Source: Hafnia paralvei ATCC 29927
GTDB taxonomy: Bacteria; Pseudomonadota; Gammaproteobacteria; Enterobacterales; Enterobacteriaceae
Direction of reading: 5' to 3'
Assembly (NCBI RefSeq): GCF_001655005.1
Contig: NZ_LXET01000029.1
Span: forward strand, 109,374 to 173,373
Length of the DNA: 64,000 nucleotides
Position 1 is the first letter of the stretch. Each line of letters starts with the position of its first letter. A program made the translations under genes and the position numbers. Positions 35,698 through 43,992 of the stretch are shown piece after piece. The notes under the pieces are model-generated. The model was not told the origin of the DNA. It was given only the letters and a program-made list of their open reading frames with translations, and made no database searches.

Positions 35698-36588
35698 CTA
35701 TTCCACGCCTGCGTTGATCGCTCGGCGCATTCCGTCGCCTAATAAATTCACCAGCAGCACGCTTATCATGATAGCCGCGCCCGGCAACATAACCGTCCAT
35801 GGAGCGACATACACCAGCTCCAGCGAATCGCCTAGCATTGCTCCCCACTCGGGAGAGGGCAGTTGTGCCCCGAGATCGAGAAAACCGAGTGCTGCGATAT
35901 CTAAAATTGCCATCGAAAGAGCACGAGTGAATTCACCCACCAGTACGCCTGCGATGTTAGGTAATACTGAGTCCCACAGGATGAACCACGTGGATGCGCC
36001 GTCTAGACGTGCGGCGACGACGTACTCTTTTTCCAGCTCTTCGTGTACCGAGGTATAAACCTCGCGCACCATATGTGGCAACAGTGCTAGCCACACGGCC
36101 AACATGGCGTGTTCCAGACGCGGTCCCATAAAAGCGACGACGACAATAGCTAGCAGCAGGGAAGGGATTGATAGCAGCGTATCCAGAATATGATTCAGGA
36201 TCGCCGAGCGTAAACCATGCGTCACACCGGCCAAAATACCGATAATCACGCCAAAAATACTGGCGGCGAGGGTGACAATCAAAGCAGAGCCAAATGTCGG
36301 GGCAACGCCACATAACAGACGGCTAAGAATATCGCGGCCTAAATCGTCGGTGCCGAGGAAAAATGACACGTTCCCATAGCGGGACCACGACGGTGGCAGC
36401 AGTTGGTAGCCGAGAAATTGTTGGTCTAGCGCATACGGTGCCAGCATGCTGCCAAAGAAGCATAGCGCTATCAGCAGCAGTACGCCGTACAGACCAATCA
36501 TGGCGAGCGTATCTGCATGAAAATGCAGCCACGTCTGACGCAGTGGGCTAGGTACGCGTTTTTCGCGGTATACGTTATCGAAGTGCAT
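35698..36588 (-). CDS. sapC: Peptide ABC transporter permease SapC
   Basis: Inner-membrane subunit of Sap, 296 residues as in E. coli. After a cytoplasmic N-terminus (VYREKRVPSPLRQTW) comes the first helix, then a periplasmic loop with FFLGTDDLGRDILSRLL, typical of DppC-type permeases. The coupling loop is YVVAARLDGASTWFILWDSVLPN. It overlaps sapB by 14 bp. Confidence 0.96.
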   Translation of the reverse strand: MHFDNVYREKRVPSPLRQTWLHFHADTLAMIGLYGVLLLIALCFFGSMLAPYALDQQFLGYQLLPPSWSRYGNVSFFLGTDDLGRDILSRLLCGVAPTFGSALIVTLAASIFGVIIGILAGVTHGLRSAILNHILDTLLSIPSLLLAIVVVAFMGPRLEHAMLAVWLALLPHMVREVYTSVHEELEKEYVVAARLDGASTWFILWDSVLPNIAGVLVGEFTRALSMAILDIAALGFLDLGAQLPSPEWGAMLGDSLELVYVAPWTVMLPGAAIMISVLLVNLLGDGMRRAINAGVE

Positions 36589-37540
36589 ACCATTCCTTAT
36601 GTTTCAATGGATTTGTCAGTGCGCCCACGATATCAGACAGCACGTTCACGATTAGCACCAGAGAACCGACCAGCATCACGCCCGCCGAGATAGCCGCAAA
36701 ATCCTGTTGACGAATGGCGTTAATCATCCAGCGGCCGAGTCCTGGCCAACTGAATACCACTTCAGTAATCATCGCCAGCGTCAGCATGGTGGAAAACTGT
36801 AGTCCCAACTTCGGGATAATTGGTGGCAGCGCATTATGCAGCACATGACGACGGATGATGGTAAATCGGGTCAAACCACGCGTAGCGGCTGCTTTAATGT
36901 AATTCTGGCTAACGACGTTATCGGTACTGATCCTCATCAGGCGGATCACTTCGGTCATCGGAACCAGTGCAAGCGCAGTGACGGGCAGTATGATATGGCG
37001 AGCGACACTCATCAGCATGGCATCACGGTAAGGTGAGTCCGATAGCCAAGCATCAATCAATGCAAAGCCGGTCACGTTTTTCATCGGGTAGAGCAGATCG
37101 TAGCGACCTGATACCGGCAGCCATCCCAGATGCAGTGAAAAGAACAGCATCAACAAAATGGCTAGCCAGAAAACCGGCATCGAATAGCCAAACAGTGCCA
37201 ACGCGCTGATGGCGCCATCTTGCCATTTACCTCGCAGCAGACCGGCGATAATCCCCAGAGGAATACCGACAATCAATGCCAGCATAAAGGCCAAAATGCA
37301 TAGCTCCATGGTGGCTGGGAAGACTTCTTTCAGTTGCTCCACGATCAGTTGGCCGTTGATGCTGGACACACCAAAGTCACCTTGAAAAAGGCTATGCACG
37401 TAGAAGCTGTATGCATCAATCAGTGATGCGCCGCCAAGCGGCGCATGTGGCGTGAAATAGAGCAGGCTAAAACCGACCAGCGATAGGAAAAATATCGTGA
37501 CCAACAGCAACAGCAGTCGACGCAACGTGAAGATAATCAT
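36575..37540 (-). CDS. sapB: Peptide ABC transporter permease SapB
   Basis: Inner-membrane subunit of Sap, 321 residues. It starts with the N-terminal helix LLLLLVTIFFLSLVGFSLLYF and has six predicted helices in all; the coupling loop is YIKAAATRGLTRFTIIRRHVLHN. Start ATG overlaps the end of sapA by 4 bp, so sapA and sapB are probably translationally coupled. Confidence 0.96.
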   Translation of the reverse strand: MIIFTLRRLLLLLVTIFFLSLVGFSLLYFTPHAPLGGASLIDAYSFYVHSLFQGDFGVSSINGQLIVEQLKEVFPATMELCILAFMLALIVGIPLGIIAGLLRGKWQDGAISALALFGYSMPVFWLAILLMLFFSLHLGWLPVSGRYDLLYPMKNVTGFALIDAWLSDSPYRDAMLMSVARHIILPVTALALVPMTEVIRLMRISTDNVVSQNYIKAAATRGLTRFTIIRRHVLHNALPPIIPKLGLQFSTMLTLAMITEVVFSWPGLGRWMINAIRQQDFAAISAGVMLVGSLVLIVNVLSDIVGALTNPLKHKEWYALR

Positions 37541-39258
37541 GGTTTATCCTCCGCACCGGCAGGGGCATCTGCGGCAGAAGTTGGTGGGCCTGCGTCAGGA
37601 TCGTTAGTCGCTTCGGGCTCGGGTTGCTTTTCACGATAGACGCCGGCGAACGACGCGTTACCAAATGGACTTAATACGAGTCCTTTGATGTCATAACGAT
37701 AGGCCTGAAGACGCAATGATGAGGCCAATGGTAGAATCGGTAGCTGTTCTTCGAGAATTTTTTGTGCGTCCTGATAGTCCTCGATGCGCTGAGAAAGCTG
37801 TTGTGACAACAATGCCTTGTGCAGCAGGGAATCGAATGCGGGATCGCACCAGTGCGCTAAGTTAGTTTGTGACTGAATGGCGGCACAGCTCAGTAACGGA
37901 CGGAAGAAACTGTCTGGATCATTACTGTCGGTCGCCCAGCCAGAAAGCGTCATGTCATGGCTCATATCGCTCAAGCGCGCTTCTTGGAAACGGCCTTCAA
38001 CCGGAATGATGCTTACTTTGATGCCCACCTGCGCCATGTCAGCCTGAATGAGCTCTGCGGTTTTTAGCGGGCTTGGGTTATAGGCCTGAGAGGCGGTGGG
38101 TACCCAAAGCTGAAGGTGCAAGTTGGTGACGCCGGCTTGTTTCAGCAGTTCTCGCGATTTTTCAGGATTGTATTCCGTGATTTTAGCTTCGCTATCATAC
38201 GCCCAAGAAGCGCGAGGCAGCAGAGACGCGGCAGTTTCTGCCGTACCATAATAGATTGACTGCATCAGACGCTGGTTATTAATCGAGTAGGCAATAGCTC
38301 GGCGCACATCAAGATTATCCAGCGGCGGTTTGCGAGTATTAAATGCCAAATAAGCAACGTTCATCCCTGGGCGGAGCGTAAGGCGCAGGCGAGGGTCATC
38401 GCGCAAAATACTGAGCTGGCTAGCGGCGGGATAGGCCAGCACGTCGCATTCGCCGGTCAATAGTTTGGATAAACGTCCAGTCCCACCAGCACCGAGATCG
38501 ATAATCACCTGAGGCATACGAGGTTTGCCTTTCCAGAACGCGTCATTGCGATCCAGACGGATATATTGCCCCGCGTGATACTCATTCAGCATAAATGGGC
38601 CGGTACCCACTGGCAGACGGTCAATTTCTTCTTCCTTCCCTTTTTTAGCCAAGTTGTTAGCGTATTCGGCGGAAAGGATCGGTGCGTAGTGGGTGGCTAA
38701 GTGCCATAAGAATGATGCGTCGGGCTGTTTCAGCCGAATTTCGACCGTTGAGTTATCCAGTTTGCGTACGCTTTGCACGGCATCGCTAAATTGGAGACTT
38801 TCGAAATAAGGGTAGTGACCGCCATTTACGTTGTGGTACGGATGCTTGGGATCAAACATGCGGTTGAAACTAAAAACCACGTCGTCGGCGTTCATCTTGC
38901 GTGTAGGTTTAAACCAGTCAGTGGTCTGGAAAGGCACATCTTTACGCAGATGCAACACGTAGGTTGCGCCGCCGTCTAACACTTCCCAGCTTTGTGCTAA
39001 TTCAGGGATTAAACGGTAGGTATAAGGGTCAACGTCTAGCAGACGATCGTAAAGCTGCGCAGCCAGAGTATCAACGGTCAGACCACTGCTGGCCATTTGC
39101 GGGTTGAAGGTATTGAGTATCCCGCTGACACAATAAATAAAACCGCTCTGACGGATATCCGGCAGCGGTTTGAGTTTGGTCGTAGGGGCAATATCGGCTG
39201 CTGTCGCAACGGCAGACAGGCAACTTAATGCCAGCATCAGGGTTTTTAGACCACGCAT
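37537..39258 (-). CDS. sapA: Periplasmic peptide-binding protein SapA
   Basis: SapA is the solute receptor of the Sap importer, an OppA/DppA-family protein. I chose ATG 39258 (MRGLKTLMLALSCLSAVATA), which starts a Sec signal peptide; the longer frame adds 22 residues. The 573-residue product matches E. coli SapA through DIRQSGFIYCVSG, FNPQMASSGLTVDTLAAQLYDRLLDV and SLRLQAYRYDIKGLVLSPFGNASFAGVYREKQ. Beyond this shared end it carries about 28 extra residues rich in Pro, Ala, Glu and Asp that E. coli SapA lacks. Upstream, the region holds ryhB on the opposite strand. Confidence 0.95.
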   Translation of the reverse strand: MRGLKTLMLALSCLSAVATAADIAPTTKLKPLPDIRQSGFIYCVSGILNTFNPQMASSGLTVDTLAAQLYDRLLDVDPYTYRLIPELAQSWEVLDGGATYVLHLRKDVPFQTTDWFKPTRKMNADDVVFSFNRMFDPKHPYHNVNGGHYPYFESLQFSDAVQSVRKLDNSTVEIRLKQPDASFLWHLATHYAPILSAEYANNLAKKGKEEEIDRLPVGTGPFMLNEYHAGQYIRLDRNDAFWKGKPRMPQVIIDLGAGGTGRLSKLLTGECDVLAYPAASQLSILRDDPRLRLTLRPGMNVAYLAFNTRKPPLDNLDVRRAIAYSINNQRLMQSIYYGTAETAASLLPRASWAYDSEAKITEYNPEKSRELLKQAGVTNLHLQLWVPTASQAYNPSPLKTAELIQADMAQVGIKVSIIPVEGRFQEARLSDMSHDMTLSGWATDSNDPDSFFRPLLSCAAIQSQTNLAHWCDPAFDSLLHKALLSQQLSQRIEDYQDAQKILEEQLPILPLASSLRLQAYRYDIKGLVLSPFGNASFAGVYREKQPEPEATNDPDAGPPTSAADAPAGAEDKP

Positions 39259-39497
39259 AAACGCTTCAAGAGGTTGTTGAGCAAAGTGTTTAGTGTAACG
39301 TACATTGGCTGGCAGCCCAATCATTCCAGTTAAGTGATAGGGTTATTTGCCTCATGCTTAACCAATCCTATTGATAAGCATATGTTAGAAACCTCCAATC
39401 AGCGGGTTTTATAGCAAATATTCCGTGCGGGAAAGCGCCTGTAGTGTGATGTGACGCACGTGCTACATACAAATAAGAAAAATTCCCAACAAAATGC
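39259..39497. other. sapA-ryhB divergent spacer
   Basis: The 239 bp upstream of sapA must contain the sap promoter (leftward). No gene is seen. A 99-codon open frame beginning at 39451 runs through ryhB and into pspF antisense; it is not a gene. Confidence 0.4.
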
Positions 39498-39527
39498 TTT
39501 ACAGATCGTACTGATAACTATTATCAT
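39498..39527 (+). promoter_or_regulatory. ryhB promoter with overlapping Fur box
   Basis: A -35 TTTACA (39498-39503) and -10 TATCAT (39522-39527) are 18 bp apart. The 7-1-7 Fur operator TGATAAC-T-ATTATCA (39512-39526) matches consensus at 13 of 14 arm positions and covers the -10 box, which predicts repression by Fe-Fur. Confidence 0.85.
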
Positions 39528-39533
39528 TCAATC

Positions 39534-39641
39534 GTTCTTTAGAGACGCCTCCTCAGGGCATTCACTTCTCTTAAGAGCACGACATTGCTCACATTGCTTC
39601 CAGATCTACTTTATAGCCAGCCGGGTGCTGGCTTTTTTTTT
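39534..39641 (+). ncRNA. ryhB: RyhB small RNA (iron-sparing regulator)
   Basis: RyhB is an Hfq-dependent RNA made under iron starvation that shuts down mRNAs of non-essential iron proteins. The seed core CACGACATTGCTCACATTGC (39578-39597), extended by TTCCAG, is identical to E. coli RyhB as I remember it. The 3' terminator AGCCAGC-CGGGT-GCTGGCT with nine T (39615-39641) is also the same. A consensus Fur box covers the promoter. The 5' arm differs from E. coli, and the predicted RNA (~108 nt) is longer than the ~90 nt of E. coli. In E. coli ryhB lies between yhhX and yhhY; here it stands between sapA and pspF. The start is inferred from the -10 box. Confidence 0.92.
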
Positions 39642-39690
39642 GCTTCAATTTTCAAATATCGTCTTTATACATCTATCCGAGCGCCTGCCG

Positions 39691-40692
39691 TCAGCCCTGA
39701 ATGTCCAGTTTTTTCATGATCCCACGCAGCTGATGGTAGGTAAGATTTAATAATTGAGCCGCTTGCCTTTGATTGTGTCGGCTCTGCTGTAGCGCCTGAA
39801 TGATAATCTGCTTTTCGCTTGCCGCCAGCCACGCTTTCAAATCGAGTGGGAGAGTTGGCTGTTGTGACGCACTGATCGCCGTGGGTTCGCCAGACGGTGG
39901 TTGCGATAATACGACCGTTTGGGGCTTAAAGGGATTAATGACGATCGCGTCCAGCAGTTCAGGGGATTCGCCATGCCGATAAACCGAACGCTCCACGACG
40001 TTTTTTAGCTCACGGATATTGCCCGGCCAAGAGTAATTCAGCAGTGTTTCCCGCGCGTCATCGCTGAATCCGGGGAAAAAAGATAAACCCAATTCGCCGC
40101 ACATTTGCATGGCAAAGTGTTCCGCGAGCAGCATGATGTCACTGCGACGTTCGCGTAGTGGGGGCAGTTGGATAACGTCGAAGGCCAGTCGATCTAACAG
40201 ATCCGCACGAAAAGTGCCTTCAGCAGCCAACGCGGGTAAATCCGCGTTAGTTGCACAGACTAAGCGCACATCGACCTGCAACGGTTGGCTACCACCCACG
40301 CGTTCCAGATGGCCATATTCAATGACCCGTAGTAGCTTTTCCTGAATCAACATCGGCGCAGTCGCCAGTTCATCCAAGAAGAGCGTCCCGCAATCGGCAC
40401 GCTCGAACCTCCCCAGATGACGCTTTTGCGCTCCGGTAAATGCGCCAGCTTCATGGCCAAAAAGCTCGGAATCCAGCAAATTATCGTTAAGCGCTGCGCA
40501 GTTCAGGGACACAAACGGTCCCTGCCAACGGTGAGACAAATAATGCAGGCGGTGCGCAATCAACTCTTTACCCGTGCCGCGTTCACCGATGATCAGTACC
40601 GGTTTATTTAGCTTCGCTAGCTGTGACGTCTGCTCTAACACCTCGAGAAAACTATTGGCTTGACCGAGCATGTTTTCAATATTGTCTGGCAT
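39691..40692 (-). CDS. pspF: Sigma-54 activator of the phage-shock operon, PspF
   Basis: PspF is the AAA+ enhancer-binding protein that turns on pspA and is held inactive by PspA. In 333 residues it lacks a receiver domain, as expected. Walker A is GERGTGKE (36-43), the sigma-54 loop GAFTGA (83-88) is intact, and Walker B is LFLDEL (Asp107-Glu108). The C-terminal helix-turn-helix is NQRQAAQLLNLTYHQLRGIM. It is divergent from pspA across 222 bp that must hold its upstream activating sites; I could not fix their exact positions. Confidence 0.96.
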   Translation of the reverse strand: MPDNIENMLGQANSFLEVLEQTSQLAKLNKPVLIIGERGTGKELIAHRLHYLSHRWQGPFVSLNCAALNDNLLDSELFGHEAGAFTGAQKRHLGRFERADCGTLFLDELATAPMLIQEKLLRVIEYGHLERVGGSQPLQVDVRLVCATNADLPALAAEGTFRADLLDRLAFDVIQLPPLRERRSDIMLLAEHFAMQMCGELGLSFFPGFSDDARETLLNYSWPGNIRELKNVVERSVYRHGESPELLDAIVINPFKPQTVVLSQPPSGEPTAISASQQPTLPLDLKAWLAASEKQIIIQALQQSRHNQRQAAQLLNLTYHQLRGIMKKLDIQG

Positions 40693-40819
40693 CGCAACTC
40701 TCTCGCTTAGTGAATTTCACCATCTATTAGTTAAAATCATCACACCATGTTTTACCCCTAGATGGCAATGTTTTTTAATTATTCTTTAAATAACAGCTAA
40801 ATACGATGAATTGCAAAGT

Positions 40820-40835
40820 TGGCACGATACTTGAT
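40820..40835 (+). promoter_or_regulatory. Sigma-54 promoter of pspA
   Basis: TGGCACG-ATAC-TTGAT fits the -24/-12 consensus TGGCACG-N4-TTGCW with a single change. It lies 80 bp before pspA and downstream of the divergent pspF gene. Confidence 0.9.
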
Positions 40836-40914
40836 TATATCTTTGCGAGGCAGTAAATCATTTCAACACCGGATGTGCCGACTGAATGCACGCCGAATAA
40901 TGAGGATAGTAATT

Positions 40915-41580
40915 ATGGGTATTTTTTCTCGTTTCGCCGACATCGTAAACGCCAACATCAACACCTTGCTGGATAAAGCAGAGGATCCACAGAAGCTGGT
41001 TCGTCTGATGATTCAGGAAATGGAAGATACTCTGGTAGAGGTGCGTTCTACTTCCGCTCGGGCTTTAGCGGAGAAAAAACAGCTGATGCGCCGTATTGAG
41101 CAGGGTGAAACCCAGCTGAATGAGTGGCAGGAAAAAGCCGAGCTGGCGCTACGTAAAGACAAAGAAGACTTGGCACGTGCGGCATTAATTGAAAAACAGC
41201 GTGTTAGTGATTTATTAACTACGCTGCGTCATGAAGTGAGCAACGTTGAAGAAACGTTGGATCGTATGAAGCGTGAAATCACCGAATTGGAAAGCAAGCT
41301 GACGGAAACGCGTGCTCGCCAGCAGGCTTTGGCTCTGCGCCAGCAGGCTGCCGCTTCATCTCGAGAAGTTCGTCGCCAGTTAGACAGCGGTAAATTAGAC
41401 GAAGCAATGGCGCGTTTTGAACAGTTTGAGCGCCGTATTGACCATATGGAAGCCGAAGCGGAAACCATGGGTTTAGGCAAAAAGAAATCACTTGATCAAG
41501 AGTTTGCCGATCTCAAAGCCGATGATGAAATCGGCCAACAACTGGCCGCGTTGAAAGCCAAAATGAATCGCCCTGAATAA
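40915..41580 (+). CDS. pspA: Phage shock protein A
   Basis: PspA is a peripheral inner-membrane protein of the ESCRT-III/Vipp1 family. It binds stressed membrane and, when not needed, inhibits PspF. ATG 40915 (MGIFSRFADIVNANINTLLDKAEDP) is the family start after GAGGAT; the longer frame begins upstream of the sigma-54 transcription start. The 221 residues are an N-terminal amphipathic helix followed by long coiled coils (~25-190). It heads pspABCD. Confidence 0.97.
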   Translation: MGIFSRFADIVNANINTLLDKAEDPQKLVRLMIQEMEDTLVEVRSTSARALAEKKQLMRRIEQGETQLNEWQEKAELALRKDKEDLARAALIEKQRVSDLLTTLRHEVSNVEETLDRMKREITELESKLTETRARQQALALRQQAAASSREVRRQLDSGKLDEAMARFEQFERRIDHMEAEAETMGLGKKKSLDQEFADLKADDEIGQQLAALKAKMNRPE

Positions 41581-41704
41581 AGCGCGATGAGCAATCGAAT
41601 CACCGGAGTTATGGAATGCCTCTATAACTCCGGAAAAAGGAATAGACTGTTGCTAACAGCGTTACTCGAATACACAGCTTTATGCGAATAATAAGGAATT
41701 CATG

Positions 41705-41932
41705 ATGGGCTACCTTTTTCTTGCCATCCCTCTGACCATTTTTGTTTTGTTTGTATTACCCGTCTGGCTATGGCTGCACTACAGCAATCGTCAGGAGAAT
41801 GACAGTGCGTTGCAAGCGCAAGAAGTGCAACGTTTAGCACAATTGAATGAAGAAGCGCAGCGTATGCGTCAGCGCATTAGTGCACTCGAATCCATTCTGG
41901 ATGCAGAACATCCAAACTGGAGGGACGCTTAA
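41705..41932 (+). CDS. pspB: Phage shock protein B
   Basis: PspB is a small inner-membrane protein that with PspC senses envelope stress and recruits PspA. One N-terminal helix (LFLAIPLTIFVLFVLPVWLWLHY) is followed by a cytoplasmic coiled coil ending ESILDAEHPNWRDA. Two ATGs stand side by side; the second (41705) matches E. coli and fits the AAGGA spacing. Its stop overlaps the pspC start by one base (TAATG). Confidence 0.95.
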   Translation: MGYLFLAIPLTIFVLFVLPVWLWLHYSNRQENDSALQAQEVQRLAQLNEEAQRMRQRISALESILDAEHPNWRDA

Positions 41933-42291
41933 TGACAATGCCAATGAGCGGTAAAAAATTGTATCGCATTCCGGAGCGAGGCGTCGTCAAAGGAGTCTGT
42001 GCTGGCTTGGCTGAATACATGGGCGTACCGGTTGCACTGGTTCGCGTTATGGCCGTGCTGTCGATTTTTTGCGGCCTGTTTATCATCACAGCCATTTTGT
42101 ACATGGTGTTGGCGATGACGCTACCCACGGCGAGCGCTGCCGAGTTGAGCGGCGTACAGCAACCCACTGCACGCCAGCAAATGCAAGTGGTTACGGTAGA
42201 TCTCAACGAGTGCGAGCAACGCTTGCGCCGAATAGAGCGCTACGTCACCTCGGAAACCTTTGGCGTAAATCGCCGTTTCCGCGATCTATAA
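41932..42291 (+). CDS. pspC: Phage shock protein C
   Basis: The inner-membrane partner of PspB, 119 residues as in E. coli. The N-terminal PspC domain reads LYRIPERGVVKGVCAGLAEYMGVP, followed by a membrane helix (VMAVLSIFCGLFIITAILYMVLA) and a soluble C-terminal leucine-zipper-like segment (VVTVDLNECEQRLRRIERYV). Translation is probably coupled to pspB through the overlapping stop and start. Confidence 0.96.
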   Translation: MTMPMSGKKLYRIPERGVVKGVCAGLAEYMGVPVALVRVMAVLSIFCGLFIITAILYMVLAMTLPTASAAELSGVQQPTARQQMQVVTVDLNECEQRLRRIERYVTSETFGVNRRFRDL

Positions 42292-42321
42292 ATTTATTCG
42301 CCAAGGGCTAGGAGGAAAACA

Positions 42322-42573
42322 ATGAGTCAATTTAAACCTGCTGATATGCTGCGTGCAGGTGGCCGTCAGGCTCGGCGTTATCTGCCTAGTCTGCTGAAAA
42401 ACGGTTTACTTTTGGGGCTCACCTTTGCCCCAGCCGGTATTGCCGCCGGTGTGTTGCGTTATGTGACGTGGCGGCCGCTGCGTTGGTTGTTAATATGGGG
42501 ATTAGAACCTTTATTACAGCGAGCGGTTCGTCAGGCAACGTCCCGTTATCGTCACGGAGCTGAAAAGTCATAG
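42322..42573 (+). CDS. pspD: Phage shock protein D
   Basis: An 83-residue peripheral membrane protein of unclear role, longer than E. coli PspD (73). Shared features are a hydrophobic centre with APAGIAAGVLR, then RPLRWLLIWGLEPLLQRA and a basic end. The sequence is weakly conserved, so position after pspC is important for the call. AGGAGG precedes the ATG. No pspE follows; ycjX begins 21 bp later. Confidence 0.85.
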   Translation: MSQFKPADMLRAGGRQARRYLPSLLKNGLLLGLTFAPAGIAAGVLRYVTWRPLRWLLIWGLEPLLQRAVRQATSRYRHGAEKS

Positions 42574-42594
42574 CGGCTGCGTGTAAGGAGAGGA

Positions 42595-43992
42595 ATGAAA
42601 AGGCTACAAAATGAAATTGCGTCTTTGGTTAACCGTGGCGTCGACCGTCATTTACGATTGGCGGTGACCGGGCTAAGCCGAAGCGGAAAAACCGCATTTA
42701 TCACTTCTCTGGTTAATCAGCTTTTGCATATTCACAGCGGCGCTCGTTTACCGCTGTTTTCTGCCGTGCGCGAAGAGCGCATTTTAGGGGCTAAACGCGT
42801 GCCGCAGCGCGATCTCGGCGTGGCGCGCTTTACCTATGATGAAGGGCTATCACAACTTTACGGTGAGCCACCTATGTGGCCAACGCCCACGCGAGGCGTG
42901 AGTGAGATCCGCTTGGCGCTTAAATTCCGCAGTAATGACTCGTTGCTACGCCACTTTAAAGATACATCGACTCTCTATTTGGAAATCGTCGATTATCCGG
43001 GAGAATGGCTGCTGGATTTACCGATGCTGGAACAGGACTATCTGAGTTGGTCGCGGCAGATGAACGGACTGCTACAAGGGCAACGTAAAGAGTGGGCTGA
43101 AGAATGGCTGGCGCTGTGCGCAAAGTGCGACCCACTGGCTCCTGCCGATGAAAAACAGCTGGCGGCAATTTCGCAGGCATACACCGATTATCTGCTTCGT
43201 TGTAAAAACGAAGGGCAGCACTTTATTCAACCAGGGCGCTTTGTTTTACCCGGCGATCTGGCTGGCGCGCCAGCGTTGCAGTTTTTCCCGTGGCCGCAGG
43301 TGGTTGACGTGGGTGAGTCAAAATTGGCTCAGGCAGATAAGCATACCAATATCGGCATGCTGCGCTCACGCTATCACTATTATTGCAATGAAGTTGTGAA
43401 AGGCTTTTATAAAGAACACTTTGTGCGTTTTGATCGCCAGATTGTGCTGGTGGATTGTCTACAGCCGCTCAATAGTGGGCCGCAGGCATTTAATGAAATG
43501 CGCTTAGCGCTCACTCAACTGATGCAGAGCTTTCACTATGGCAAACGAACGCTGTATCGCAGACTCTTTTCACCGTGTATTGATCGACTGATGTTTGCCG
43601 CCACTAAAGCCGATCATGTCACGGCCGATCAGCATGCAAATTTGGTTTCTTTGCTCCAGCAGTTGGTACAGGACGCGTGGCAAAATGCAGCGTTTGAAGG
43701 TATTAGCATGGACTGCGCCGGTATCGCTTCAGTACAGGCAACACAGAGTGGTTTAGTCGATCATCACGGGCAGAAAATCCCTGCGCTGAAAGGGCATCGA
43801 TTGGTTGATGACCAGCCTCTAACGGTTTTCCCAGGAGAGGTTCCGGCACGTTTGCCAAATAATGAATTCTGGCAAAAACAGGGATTTCATTTTGAAGATT
43901 TTCGCCCGCAAAGCATGAATGTGGATAGCCCATTGCCGCACATCCGTATGGATAGCGTGATGGAGTTTTTATTGGGAGATAAATTGCGATGA
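42595..43992 (+). CDS. ycjX: YcjX, P-loop GTPase-like protein
   Basis: A 465-residue protein with the same length and ends as E. coli YcjX, a member of the psp regulon in many enterobacteria. P-loop GLSRSGKT is at 26-33, and a DxxG-like switch is in LEIVDYPGEWLLDL. Its cellular role is unresolved, but its GTPase-like motifs and co-expression with psp suggest a membrane stress function. It overlaps ycjF by 4 bp. Confidence 0.95.
   Translation: MKRLQNEIASLVNRGVDRHLRLAVTGLSRSGKTAFITSLVNQLLHIHSGARLPLFSAVREERILGAKRVPQRDLGVARFTYDEGLSQLYGEPPMWPTPTRGVSEIRLALKFRSNDSLLRHFKDTSTLYLEIVDYPGEWLLDLPMLEQDYLSWSRQMNGLLQGQRKEWAEEWLALCAKCDPLAPADEKQLAAISQAYTDYLLRCKNEGQHFIQPGRFVLPGDLAGAPALQFFPWPQVVDVGESKLAQADKHTNIGMLRSRYHYYCNEVVKGFYKEHFVRFDRQIVLVDCLQPLNSGPQAFNEMRLALTQLMQSFHYGKRTLYRRLFSPCIDRLMFAATKADHVTADQHANLVSLLQQLVQDAWQNAAFEGISMDCAGIASVQATQSGLVDHHGQKIPALKGHRLVDDQPLTVFPGEVPARLPNNEFWQKQGFHFEDFRPQSMNVDSPLPHIRMDSVMEFLLGDKLR

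Noticed and set aside
39259..39497. Possible further small RNA upstream of sapA
   Set aside because: No hairpin with a T tract other than that of ryhB was found.
39451..39750. 99-codon frame between sapA and pspF
   Set aside because: It runs across the ryhB promoter, RNA and terminator and into the pspF 3' end; the RNA gene explains the conserved bases better.
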